In this document: one piece after another, positions 33,401-41,600 of the stretch | Layout of the letters: each line of letters opens with the position of its first letter | Numbering within the stretch: position 1 is the stretch's first letter | NCBI GenBank assembly: GCA_022410635.1 | Contig: JAJVDF010000655.1 | Span: 186,001 to 250,000, forward strand | Source: Tretioscincus oriximinensis | Lineage: Eukaryota > Chordata > Lepidosauria > Squamata > Gymnophthalmidae | DNA length: 64,000 bases | Reading direction: 5' to 3' | Made by a program: the position numbers and the translations under genes | Notes under the pieces: model-generated | The model's database searches: none | What the model saw: the letters and a program-made list of their open reading frames with translations, nothing else | What the model was told of the DNA's origin: nothing

Positions 33401-36400
33401 TCTAGGTTTACTACAAAGAACCAGGACAGGAGTTTTGCAGTTTTACTATGTGTGTCGAAGAAGAATTTTCACCAGTGAATGCAAGCATTTATTACGAACT
33501 GCACCTGGTCAAAAATTCTTCTTTCCCACATTCGTTAAAGCCACAAAACTCTCATCCTGGTTTCCTATTTGGTTCCAGCTATTCTATGTTGACCCTGCTG
33601 TGTGTGTGTCTTCACAATGAAACAGTTTTTTGCTCTGCTGTAGTTTATATGAGCTCATAAATATTTTCTTCATATAGTGCTGCCTTGATATACTTGCTTG
33701 TTTGCTCAGCAAGGACACTTTGCACATTGCTTCATAAGGTGTTAAGTTACCATGTTGTTTACTGCTCACTTTGGAGGATTTATCTATGTTTAAATGTCTG
33801 AGTTGGTTATTAATTATTCTTGTCTTGTTTCATCTCTAGGTAACAACGGCCAACTTTTTATGTTCTGAATTTATGTTTTGGCAGATGTATCCTGACTGCT
33901 TGTCACAAACCATCTATGTTACTTTTTGTGAAGCTTTTCCTGAGTCTTGTTGTCGTTTTAATGATGAGTTTAAAGCTGAACTGATGGACATAATTTTTCA
34001 GTGGATAAGAGGTAATACAGTTTTATGTTAAACTAGTGAAATTAGCCCATTGCATTAGGATAATGTAACAGGCGCTAGGCCCATCCTCTCCATGCTCCCA
34101 TCCAGGCCTCCACCCACTCCCTACCTACAATGCCCCTTTCACTTGCTGCTTCTTTGTTTCGTTCCTTTTTTCTTTCTGTTTTCCTTTCTTTCTTTCATCC
34201 ATTCCTTTCTTGGTTCTACTTTCTTCCTTTCCCTCCCAATATTGGGGTATCCCACTTCTCACATCTTTCCACTCTGTTAATTTACTACTTGCCTCTATTT
34301 TCTGTCTTTTAGTCAGTTTCCAACCCAAGACTCTGGTCTCTGCAGACTGCCAAAGTTCTGAGCCCTATCATTGGTCTCTGGAGGCTGCCAGAGTTCCGAG
34401 CCCTGTCACTGGGTCTCTGGTGGCTGCCAAAGTTTCGAGCCCTATCACTGGATCTCTGGAGAATGCCAAATTATACAACAAAGTATAATTATTGCATGGA
34501 AATATCTATTCTAGTTCCTTCCTTTCCTTTCTTAAGGGTTGATCCGTATGTTCTGATTGCAGAGAACAGGCATAGTAAAAAACATTTTTGATTCAAATAT
34601 GGCTTTCCAATTCTGTTTTTGTTGTAACTTTAGTCCTATGAGAAAGTTCCTGTGTGAACTCCTGCTTTTGCAACTATGCATAGCTGCTAAAGTTCTAACC
34701 GTTTCATTTTCTGACAATCTGCCCATAGCCAGTCTTCAGGAAGAATGAACTGACACATTTGGCTGCAGAAATCCATTCTCTAGTAACTTCCTGGATGGAT
34801 TATATTGATCTATTACATGTGGGCCACCCTTGAGGAAAGCTCAGAAACTTTAATCCATACGTAATACAGCTGCATTAATTTTAATTAGTACAGATAATCT
34901 GCTTGGATTATCCTGAAGTAGGAATTGTGTATGTTCTCCGTTCATTGTGGTTCTTGCTGCTGAAACTTTTAATTTTTTACTGAACCTTGGGATGCAGTTA
35001 CAGAATCAGACTTGAATTGAGAATCAGAACTTTGAGAACCAATAACGGCAACAATGGAAACTTAAGTCTTTCACAACGACACTGAATTGGACAGGTATCA
35101 GGGGCCTCTAGGACTGTGACAAAGCAAAGGGTCAATGCGTGCAAGGCAAAACCAATTTTGCACCCCTAGGCTGAGTTCTCTCGGGGGTGAAATAAGTGGT
35201 TTTTGCACTATCAGGGTGAATGCAATTTCATCCTGCCCTTTTATTCTGTTCCCAGCTCCGTTTCATAATTTCGCACAACAATCGTGTTGCCTTCTGGATT
35301 TACCATGCATATTTGTACTCTGTTTTTGGAACCTAGTGGATGTGTCCTCTTCCCGCATCCTGCTCCTCTTCCCGCCCCCCTCCTCTTCCTGCACTCCACT
35401 CCCCTTTCGCACCCCGCTCCTCTTCCTACACCCTGCTCCTCTTCCCACACCCTGCTCCTTTTCCAGACTGCCATGTCCACTCCTCTTCCCAGCCTGATCC
35501 CCCCCCCCTTTTAAGCTATTCCACTTTTTGCAAAAGTGAACCTCTGAACTCATTGGGTATGTCCCCTTCTTGCACACCACACCCCCTCTTCTTCCAGCAC
35601 CCTCTCTTCTTTCCATGCTCCCCCTTTTTTATATGTCCACTTTTGTGCAAAAGTGAACATCATAAGGAAAAACACTGGAAAATATGGTATGTCAGTTTGA
35701 CCCAACAAAGTAAAAGTTTCAAAAGCAACATGGAATCACAGGGAAGTGTACAGTGAGCCCATCCCCAGACCTACCACGGATGCCCATTGGTCCTTCCATG
35801 TAGAGGGGACTGGATCCACAGCGCAGTGTTTGCAAGGGCAGTCTTGTGATAGGCAAACCGTAGAGAGAGCAGGGTTAGCACAAATTGGGAAGAATTGTAC
35901 CTGCCAACTCCATTCTAGCAATGTGTGGCTTTTTGAATGATGCACAGCGAAAGTGGACCCCCTGTGGATTATAGGGAAACTTCATGCTCCCAGCGCAAAG
36001 TCACACAGCTTTTTTCCCTTTGTGAGAACTCGGCCCTAGTTAAGCAGTGGGATAGGTCACTCCCTCCCCGGCCCCACTTACTTGGCACAGCACAAATTTT
36101 GGCTTTGAAGTCCCAGGAGCAGGAGGAAATCCCCCCCCCTTCCAGATAGTACTGTTAGGGCAGATGCAACAAACAGGAAAGGGTGGGCTTTCCTTGTTCC
36201 TGTCTGAATTCAGAGTGGAGTGGGAGGACATATAAGCAACATGAATGGTTCAGCAAAGGAGCTAGCAGCACTTTGAGACTAACTTGAGAAAAGTGGGTGG
36301 CAAAAGCTTTCGTAGACACGTCTACTTCTTCGGATGCTCAGCATCTGAAGAAGTAGACGTGTCTACGAAAGCTTATGCCACCCACTTTTCTCAAGTTAGT

Positions 36401-39400
36401 CTCAAAGTGCTGCTAGCTCCTTTGCTGGACTTTCTACCAGACTAACACGGCTATTTCTCTGAAAGTGAATGGTTCAGTTGCTAAGGAAACGGTCTCTCAT
36501 CTGGGAGATGGAGTTTCGAAACCCTGTGTCAGACATGGGGAGGGGTGAGCACCTTCCACTAGCATGCAGCTGTAGCCAACCCAGTTATTTGAAAGCAAGA
36601 ATTGCAAGAAATTGCAACGGACTGCAAGTAGATACATAGGAAGCACCACAGCCTGGTGGGGAAGATAGAATGTCACCCTTTGGGCAAAATACCCTTGTAA
36701 GTTGCTTTGAGTCCCTTTGAAAGGTGAGAAAAGCAGGGTATAAGAATCTAGTTCTTCTGCTTCATACTTTGCACCCTTCCCAATCCTGTGCCAGGCGAAA
36801 GCTCTGGTCGCCCTTTCTTTACATTACCACTGTTTCTAGGTTAGGGTTATGACTACAAACAAAGGAACATAGGTTTTGCAGCTTTAAGGGGTGTAGAAAA
36901 TGTATTATTTACTTATTTACATTTCTATACCACCCTATACCCGAAGGCCTCAGGGCGGTTAACAATAAAAGCACAGTTAACATGTTAAAAACAACCACAT
37001 CTAAAAATTGGGAAGGGACTGCAGTTTCTCAGCCAACTGACTTTCTCTGTTATATGTTGCACCTGGTGGACCTCTTTTCCACACCCCTTAAAGCTGCAAA
37101 ACTTCCACTGAGCTCATAAATCATTGCAGGCTGCAGTGGACAAAGCAGAGGATGAGGAAACAATATTTGGAGTAATTTGGAAACTATTGTTGCTGGCCAA
37201 AGCACACAAAAGCACACAAAGCCACAAAAAACTGGGACAAGGATTTTGCAACGCTGCTTCATTCCCATTAGAACTTAAAATCCCTTTTAATCGTGCTACA
37301 ATGAAAGCGAAGTGAAAGCTTAATTTTACCTTGGCATTCCCTGTGCGTTCATTCCACGTTAGTGTCCGGATTGCCATGAGCTGAGAATGCTCAATGACTC
37401 TCTTTCACGTGCTGCAGCAGGGGGAAATACCTGTTTTTACAGAGCAGGCAGCAAAGCTGCTGAGCCTGGAGGAAATGCCAAAGACCCCCAGCCCCCACTC
37501 TCTTGCTCGCTTTTTGCTGCCTGATCTCCTGTCGTCAATGTGCAACTGGTTCGAATTACAAAAAGGAGCAGCAACAACACAATTTCACTAGGAACTGCGA
37601 AGCAGAAACCTGTGGTGTATGTTTAGAGCGATGCTGCAGCATTTCCGAGTCTGTTTTTATGGCAACACAGTTGGAACGATGGGCTTTGGCTTCGCAGTAC
37701 TGCATACGTTAAGAGGCAATGCGTTTGCAGAGAAAAATGTTCATCATGTGCAGCTTATAATGCCTGCAGTAAATCAAAGTGATATACAAATGGCAAAGAC
37801 TCCATCTAAATAAAAAGGGTGCTGACAGATCACAAAAGTCCTCCATTCCTAAGGATTTGATTGGAAGTATTGGACAGTCTGTCCAGTACATGTTGTCCAA
37901 TCAGATCCAGTGTTACAGATGGAAGCGGGTGGGGCTGCAGAATGGAGACAGTCATGGAAGGAGCTGAATCAGGCACGTATCACCTCTCCACCTTAGGCGC
38001 ACCCACAACAGGCAGCGTTTGCAAAGCCAGACAGCCAACTGAGCCAGAACAGCCACAGCTCTCCACCTGGGAACAGAGGCGCCATTTTGAAAGCAAGACC
38101 AGTCACCAGATGTATTTCTCATCTCTACAGTTCAGCTGCATTGGGACTGCCACAACAACCCCACAAGAAGTGGGGAGGAGGAGGAGAAACAGGGCAAATA
38201 AAGAATAGGAGAAAGAGGAGGGGTAGAGGAGAAGGAGGGAACAAAGAAGAGGGGGAATAGAAAGAGGAGAAAAGGAAGAAGAGGTGGAGAAAGGGTGGCA
38301 GAAGAAGGAAGCAAAATAAAGCACATTATTAATGGGCTTTTCTGCTAGTAAATAAATAAATCAGAACCGTTTTCCTCCTCTGCTGTTCTGCAGCTAATTT
38401 CACTCTCTGTGAAATGAGTGAAAGGTCTGGCATGAATTCCTGGAAAAATTGCAAGAGTGATAGACTCTAGCTTGTTAGCTCATCAGTTTCAGGCATTTCT
38501 TTTTTTTCTTCAGAGGAATAGTTAAATGCTGCAATAGCCTGAAATTTCTAGATGTCAAGGAAAGTGCTTTGGCTTGTTCCCTGTTACTGTCAGAGCATAT
38601 CACTTAACAAAATACATTCCCTGCCTGGCCCTTAGGTTCTGATGTTCTGCATAGCTTCCTAGTGGGTTCTTACTATACCAGCAGTATCTTGCTAGTAGGG
38701 AGTATGGTGCCAAGGAGCCATCGCTAATGAACAAGCCCCTTAGTCCACCATATAGCAAAAACTTCAAAGCCAGTGGAGACTGTAATGAAGAATATTCCTC
38801 TTGCAAATCAAGGTCTTTTGCTGCAGATCCAATGAGCTATCTGTCTGGAGCTCTGACCCCGACTCCCACTTCCTGTATGACTGATGCCGATGTGGCCTTA
38901 TGACTAATCATAAGTCAACCTAGTATGACCAGATGACCCTTTTTGGGGGGGGGGGGTAGAAACCTAGTTTTGGAGTACCTCACAAGTTTTGCTGATAATT
39001 TTTTTTTCAAAAAAAGATTGGTTTTTTAAAAAAATATATTCTTTTTTTTAGTTGTTTTCCCTCAGGAAAAACCGGGAGGCACCCCAATATCTTTATTGGT
39101 ATCAGTTGTTTGATAACCTTTCCATATTATGAAGAATTTCCTTTTGAATGCAAGGCTCAGACAAAACAAGCTTCCAGAACCAAGTGAGCAAAGAGAGACT
39201 CTAGCACACTAATGAAACATCTCACTGTGAAATAAACATCACTGTGGAATAGGCTTCAGAAGAAGAAAATAACTAAAACCTTTTTTTAAAAAATACATTT
39301 TCGGATCGTATAAAAAGTTTATATTTTGCAGGTTTCAAACCACGAAAGTTTTCCTGGAAGAAATGGAATTTACCATGGTTGAAACAGTTTCCCCAACCTA

Positions 39401-39463
39401 CCGTTAAAAAAATATCTTCAAAAATAAACTTTGACGATTTTGTGAAGGAGGCGGGGAGGGCCT
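18377..39463 (+). CDS. FAM227B: FAM227B (FWWh domain protein), nine internal coding exons
   Basis: The exons are 18377-18430, 20100-20340, 21443-21486, 22552-22596, 25554-25658, 28993-29091, 30511-30612, 33885-34011 and 39332-39463. All have GT-AG borders and their phases match throughout, giving about 316 codons with no stop. The central part carries [24 protein letters not shown] and then [12 protein letters not shown], the F-W-W-hydrophobic signature that defines the FAM227 (FWWh) family. Later come [24 protein letters not shown] and [21 protein letters not shown]227B rather than FAM227A is chosen because of its neighbours DTWD1 and FGF7. The molecular function is not established. The coding sequence is incomplete at both ends: the first exon is uncertain and the last exon here ends in a split codon at a donor, so more exons must follow. 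One N (20293) lies in a codon. Confidence 0.9.
18482..18740 (-). mobile_element. tRNA-derived SINE with L2-type 3' end
   Basis: On the minus strand: head 'ggtatagtggttagattg', B-box 'ggttcgattcc', 'ggctgggtgaccttgggcca', then 'gccctgagaccttcgggt' and (AAAT)n. The last part equals the L2 3' end, the usual arrangement by which a SINE borrows LINE machinery. Confidence 0.85.
19771..19852. mobile_element. foldback MITE, family C (82 bp)
   Basis: TATACTGCTCAAAACAAT at the left mirrors 'attgttttgagcagtata' at the right. It has exactly the same length as the copy at 13253-13334. It lies in the FAM227B intron before exon (b). Confidence 0.8.
20100..20340 (+). CDS. FAM227B: FAM227B exon (b)
   Basis: 241 nt, acceptor 'gttatgacag', donor GTAATT. 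It encodes [20 protein letters not shown] and continues to LLSSQEQ, ending in a split codon. One base is unknown at 20293. Confidence 0.9.
20745..22540. other. FAM227B intronic sequence with minor repeats
   Basis: A LINE tail lies at about 20755-20820 ('gatgctggactagatgcaac'). A 37-40 bp direct repeat lies at 21763-21800 and 22259-22297. Related segments around 21050-21140 and 21960-22030 share 'cactcagaaaactgt'-like text. No further genes were seen apart from exon (c). Confidence 0.4.
21443..21486 (+). CDS. FAM227B: FAM227B exon (c)
   Basis: 44 nt, acceptor 'tttttcaagcag', donor GTAAAA. It completes the split aspartate codon and encodes [14 protein letters not shown]. It is small but phase-compatible on both sides. 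Confidence 0.8.
22552..22596 (+). CDS. FAM227B: FAM227B exon (d)
   Basis: 45 nt, acceptor 'atgtatttcag', donor GTAATT, encoding [15 protein letters not shown]. Skipping it would keep the frame, so it could be an optional cassette. Confidence 0.75.
23071..24933 (-). mobile_element. L1 LINE, 5'-truncated, with target-site duplication
   Basis: Minus-strand frames encode the L1 ORF2 C-terminus: [39 protein letters not shown], and later the cysteine motif [18 protein letters not shown] (C-x3-C-x7-H-x4-C). The element ends in a poly-A (plus-strand T run from 23071). It is flanked by an exact 13-bp duplication GAAAGATGGGCTT (23058-23070 and 24934-24946), which proves target-primed insertion. A 445-bp assembly gap (23979-24423) hides part of it. 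A frameshift near 23530-23575 suggests it is no longer intact. Confidence 0.92.
23979..24423. other. assembly gap (445 N)
   Basis: A run of N inside the L1 element, probably unresolved because of high-copy L1 sequence. Confidence 0.99.
25554..25658 (+). CDS. FAM227B: FAM227B exon (e)
   Basis: 105 nt, acceptor 'tttatttatttag', donor GTATGA. It encodes [20 protein letters not shown] and [15 protein letters not shown], the start of the conserved family domain. Confidence 0.9.
25773..26460. repeat. GC-rich minisatellite with inverted halves
   Basis: C-rich units carry 'cctaaataaaaggtgccgcc' at about 26198, 26238, 26297, 26353 and 26403 (spacing 40-59 bp), and the same text in reverse at 25921 and 26120. 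CG-rich palindromes occur too (GGCGTTATCGG at 26040-26050 against CCGATAACGCC at 26054-26064). It lies in the FAM227B intron between exons (e) and (f). The C runs imply G-quadruplex potential on the minus strand. Confidence 0.75.
26480..27305 (+). mobile_element. L2 LINE, 3' part of ORF2 and 3' end
   Basis: Broken frames encode [54 protein letters not shown] and [19 protein letters not shown], hallmarks of the L2 ORF2 C-terminus. It ends 'gccctgagaccttcaggt', 'ggggtataagtataaa' and (AAAT)n. Stops and frameshifts make it inactive. This copy identifies the many short tails in the window as L2. Confidence 0.88.
27555..27628 (+). mobile_element. L2 LINE 3' tail
   Basis: 'gagaccttcgggtatgggtc' plus (AAAT)n. 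Only the last 70 or so bases are present. Confidence 0.65.
28110..28240. mobile_element. family A long-variant fragment
   Basis: Contains 'gccccagaaaatctggtcag' and 'gtactctcccctcaataaaa', matching 32930-33165, so it is one end of the longer relative of the family A MITE. Confidence 0.6.
28404..28783 (-). mobile_element. family A long-variant MITE (about 380 bp)
   Basis: Starts 'tagactgaccagattttcgg' and ends 'aaggggtcatctggttgacc', so it shares one terminal motif with the short family A copies. It carries an extra interior ('gcatgtgagaattttttgaa', 'tttactgaggggagggtgcc') also found inverted at 32783-33165. It is non-coding. Confidence 0.65.
28993..29091 (+). CDS. FAM227B: FAM227B exon (f), FWWh motif
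   Basis: 99 nt, acceptor 'ctttttttacag', donor GTGGGT. It encodes [20 protein letters not shown] then [13 protein letters not shown]. The Phe-Trp-Trp-Leu core is the defining family signature. Confidence 0.93.
29522..29785 (+). mobile_element. CR1-like LINE 3' end with TTCTTATG tail
   Basis: 'gactagacaggtttatgg' through 'agaatgctggacgtgatggg' to 'ttatgttcttatgttct'. This is a typical squamate CR1-like 3' UTR. A near-identical piece occurs about 500 bp downstream (30023-30285). Confidence 0.8.
29947..30382. mobile_element. foldback MITE family B, interrupted by a CR1-like insertion
   Basis: The left part (29947-30022: 'ccctgtccacacgatcctta') and right part (30300-30382: 'cagaataaggcttagtgtgg') are the two ends of family B. 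Between them sits the CR1-like 3' end 30023-30285, so the MITE is older than this LINE insertion. Confidence 0.65.
30023..30285 (+). mobile_element. CR1-like LINE 3' end (nested)
   Basis: Same sequence as 29522-29785, ending 'tcttatgttcttat'. It lies inside the family B MITE. Confidence 0.75.
30511..30612 (+). CDS. FAM227B: FAM227B exon (g)
   Basis: 102 nt, acceptor 'tgattatttcaag', donor GTAATA. It encodes [20 protein letters not shown] and then [14 protein letters not shown]. Confidence 0.92.
31806..32270 (+). mobile_element. L1 LINE ORF2 C-terminal fragment
   Basis: An 85-codon stretch has [18 protein letters not shown], the C-x3-C-x7-H-x4-C motif at the end of L1 ORF2, then [16 protein letters not shown] and [18 protein letters not shown] text. 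A stop and frame change follow (about 32109). It is a plus-strand relic in the FAM227B intron before exon (h). Confidence 0.8.
32375..32520 (+). repeat. dispersed repeat shared with 52895-53030
   Basis: 'acaagcagggcctaag' followed by similar text (ATATCTTCC-GCTGGC, then ATAATACTG and a TACA-CATCGTC segment) recurs at 52899-53010. The class is unknown. Confidence 0.45.
32783..33165 (+). mobile_element. family A long-variant MITE (about 380 bp)
   Basis: Starts 'taggctgactagatgaca' like the short copies and ends 'cgtcagaaaatctggtcaat'. The interior includes 'gcacactccccctcagt'-type text and 'ttctcacacacttaaa', shared with 28404-28783 in opposite orientation. Confidence 0.65.
33885..34011 (+). 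CDS. FAM227B: FAM227B exon (h), two possible in-frame acceptors
   Basis: 127 nt from acceptor 'atgttttggcag', donor GTAATA, encoding [20 protein letters not shown] and continuing to a split glycine codon. A stronger-looking acceptor at 33839 ('tcatctctag') would add 45 nt in frame ([15 protein letters not shown]). The shorter form is preferred because FFQ joined to MYPDC looks like the family sequence. Confidence 0.85.
34020..34490 (+). repeat. pyrimidine-rich dispersed repeat (copy 1)
   Basis: 'aactagtgaaattagccc' leads into CTTT-rich sequence and then 'gtttccaacccaagactctg' with triplicated 'gagccctatcactgg' phrases. An inverted copy lies at 61890-62330. It directly follows the exon (h) donor. 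Confidence 0.65.
35345..35490 (+). repeat. minisatellite, about 20-bp unit
   Basis: Imperfect tandem copies of 'ctgctcctcttcccgcaccc' (about seven). All strands are pyrimidine/purine biased, and the long overlapping open frames here are a by-product of the repeat. Confidence 0.7.
36254..36465. mobile_element. inverted pair of Penelope-like tails (177-bp palindrome) in a SINE
   Basis: 36251-36338 and 36340-36427 are reverse complements at 86 of 88 positions around 36339. The insertion is bounded by a 12-bp duplication TGAATGGTTCAG (36242-36253 and 36466-36477) of SINE sequence. The right arm holds the hammerhead-like core on the plus strand: CTGAAGA 36345-36351, stem GTAGAC/GTCTAC, GAAA 36367-36370. 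The piece after the palindrome (36428-36465, 'agactaacacggctattt') is the far end of the same repeat as 13595-13730. Confidence 0.8.
36466..36762 (+). mobile_element. tRNA-derived SINE with (TTC)n tail (right part of split copy)
   Basis: 'ggttcagttgctaaggaaac', 'gagtttcgaaaccctgtg' and 'ggaggggtgagcaccttcca' through 'gaatctagttcttctgcttc'. The first bases of the SINE lie left of the insertion, up to 36253. Confidence 0.85.
36903..37060 (-). mobile_element. L2 LINE 3' end
   Basis: 'taccaccctatacccgaagg' and 'cctcagggcggttaacaata' read as the L2 3' end on the minus strand. It is flanked by a 28-bp inverted repeat (36874-36900 / 37074-37101, 'gttttgcagctttaaggggt'). Confidence 0.75.
37252..37733 (+). 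repeat. about 480-bp dispersed repeat (copy 1)
   Basis: Matches 51001-51483 on the other strand over its whole length with scattered differences: 'cattcccattagaactta', 'gtccggattgcc', 'aaaaggagcagcaacaac', 'ggcaatgcgtttgcag'. No ORF is conserved between the two copies, so it is probably a non-autonomous transposon of unknown class. Confidence 0.75.
38160..38310 (+). repeat. purine-rich low-complexity tract
   Basis: GGA/GAA-rich sequence of about 150 bp ('agaaggagggaacaaagaag'). It is of interest only as a possible triplex-forming tract. Confidence 0.7.
38922..39090. mobile_element. foldback MITE, family A (right end missing)
   Basis: 'tagtatgaccagatgaccct' at the left and 'gaaaaaccgggaggcacccc' near the right. 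The terminal GGGGTCATCTGGTCAGCC is absent. It lies 240 bp before FAM227B exon (i). Confidence 0.65.
39332..39463 (+). CDS. FAM227B: FAM227B exon (i)
   Basis: 132 nt, acceptor 'tttatattttgcag', donor GTAAGT. It completes the split glycine and encodes [20 protein letters not shown] and then [11 protein letters not shown], ending with one base of a split codon. The reading frame is open, so the gene continues downstream. Confidence 0.9.
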
Positions 39464-39524
39464 GTAAGTATTTAGCTAATGAGTTTTTCAAGTTAACTGA
39501 TTGTTCTTTAAGGGACATTTACAT

Positions 39525-39615
39525 TTTTATCTGTCTGTGTGTCTGTCTGCCTATGTATGTATGTAATTATGTATGTATGTATGCATGCATGCATGTATGC
39601 AGGTAGGTAGGTACG
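39525..39615 (+). repeat. TGTA/TGTC/TGCA microsatellite
   Basis: 'tatgtatgtatgtaattatg' and related tetranucleotides beginning 60 bp after the exon (i) donor. Confidence 0.8.
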
Positions 39616-39845
39616 TAAGGTTTCCCCCACAAAATCTGGGATAGAGCTTTGTATGTTTAATGGCTGTAGTAGAGAGGACCTTTCACCAGGGGCAGGTTCT
39701 AATGCCTGTTGCTCTGAGGGGGCGGGGGGAATCACCTATTATAGATCCAAAGCACTATCCAGATTTTATCAGGTAACCCTATCTATCTATCTTTATTATA
39801 ATTCTTAACCATAGTTACCAATTCTGTTAATTGATATTTGACATT

Positions 39846-39912
39846 AGAATCATAGAATCATGGTGTTGGAAAAGACCACTAGGGTCATCAGGTCCAACCC
39901 CCTGCAGATGAA
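39846..39912 (-). mobile_element. CR1 LINE 3' tail
   Basis: 'agaatcatagaatcatgg' followed by 'catcaggtccaaccccctgc' is a minus-strand CR1 terminus. Confidence 0.85.
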
Positions 39913-40884
39913 ATACCAGATATTTTATTACCAAGCTTTTTTGTCCAGGGAATGTATCATCAGCAGGAAATTACTGGTGAAGCCTGGTCCATTGCTGGGC
40001 AAAGATACTCTATGTTGCCTGCATGATTTATTTTATGGTACTTCTTGTTTCATTGAAACGCTGCTGCTTTATCTGCCTGCTTTTTTCCAGCTGAGTGATT
40101 CTCCTCTGCTACCTGCTCTGTCTGCTTTTATCCTCCCCCCCCCATAGTTGTTGTGGAAGAACAAGCATTGTCATCCTTCCGTTATTGAGGGAGAAGAGGT
40201 GCATGCGGTGGCTGTGGCTTGGGGTGAATTATCTTGCTGTGACAAGGTTTTTTTTCCTTCGGGTGTTCTGAACTGTGCCATTGGTCCAACAAGACCAATA
40301 AGATTTCTCTTAATAATCATTAGTGCCAGAGAAGTATTGACGAGTGCAACATTCCAAGTTCTTCCAAGCTGAGCATTTGGTCTTTATGGACCAATGGCAC
40401 AGCTCAGAACCTTGGACTCTGTGACTCTCTCTCACACATATGTACAAACAGAGCACAGGTGTGTCTTTGGATCTTCCAGGACTACCATCACAATGTCAGT
40501 TATTACTCTTATTCATAACGTTGCCTTTTTATTTATTTTGATTTTCTAGTCTCTTCCATGTATTATTCAAGAAGCTAGGTTTTGACTTAAATGCAACTGA
40601 CTAGTGATGTACCATTTCATCGGCTGTTGAAAATGCTGAAAACATTGTCCTAACATAATGTGCTGCGTGACAATAAGTAAACCACACAAATGCATTCTGC
40701 AGTATCATAAGCCACATGTTAATTTTTTATTAGTTCAGAAAGGTGTGCCACTGTTGTCCCATCTCCATCTTTGATCACATCAAGCAACTAACACTGTTAT
40801 TACAGCAGAAGTCATTCCTATGCAGTGTTGTCTTGCATGATTTATAGAAGTATCACAGAAAATGCAGCAGAGATGCCACCTAAA

Positions 40885-41140
40885 ATTATTTATTTATTTA
40901 TTTATACTTATACTATGCCCTATACCTAAAAATCTCAGGGTGGCAAACAGTAAAACATCAATACAAAATTAACAAATTAAAACCAGTACACAACAATATC
41001 TAAAAGTGGGAACAAAAGATGACATTTCTTCAGCCAAAGGCCAGGCAAAAGCCTCATCTGACAGCCTCTCCTAAACTGTGTATCCACTAATCTAACAACA
41101 CCCAAGGTAATGGCTTCAACTTTCCTGTTTTCACTTTCAG
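40885..41140 (-). mobile_element. L2 LINE 3' end
   Basis: (ATTT)n, 'tatactatgccctatacc', 'aaaaatctcagggtggcaaa' and 'ttcttcagccaaaggccagg' read as an L2 3' end on the minus strand. Confidence 0.8.
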
Positions 41141-41339
41141 TGGGAACATGATACTTGATATGCCCACCAAAATCACAGGCTAGGCATGGGGTGGACCATT
41201 TGAGGACACTGCAAGCATCTAACGAGTGCATGCAGCTTTTTAAACATGTTTTCAGACACAAGTTCATAGATATCCATATTTTCAGCACTGCAAATTTTAA
41301 CCTATTCAGTCTAGGAATGGGGTCTTGTAGCACTTTAGA

Positions 41340-41410
41340 CTTCTTCAGATGCTAGGCTAGAAGTAGACTTGTCTGAGAAAGCTCATGCTGCCTCCCTTTT
41401 TCTTGTTAGT
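41340..41410 (+). mobile_element. Penelope-like tail, degenerate hammerhead core
   Basis: 'agaagtagacttgtctgaga' with GAAAGCTCATGCTGCC. The first core element reads CTAGAAG rather than CTGANGA, so it is not a functional core. Confidence 0.45.
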
Positions 41411-41411
41411 C

Positions 41412-41600
41412 TCTAAAGATGCACCTCTTTTACCTGGCCTTTGGCTGAAGAAATGTCATTTTTGTCCCCACTTTTAGATATTGTTTTACACTGTTTTTAA
41501 TTGGTTAATTTTGTATTTATGCTTTACTGTTGACGGCCCTGAGACCTTTAGGTACAGGGCGGGGCATAAGTATAAATAATAAATAAATAAAAATAATAAA
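41412..41600 (+). mobile_element. L2 LINE 3' end
   Basis: 'tctttacctggcctttggctg'-like segment, then 'gccctgagacctttaggt' and 'ggggcataagtataaataat'. Confidence 0.8.

Noticed and set aside
35135..35756. Several open frames of 80-138 codons on both strands
   Set aside because: All are by-products of the 20-bp pyrimidine-rich minisatellite: proline/leucine/serine or arginine/glycine-rich, with no homologous motif.
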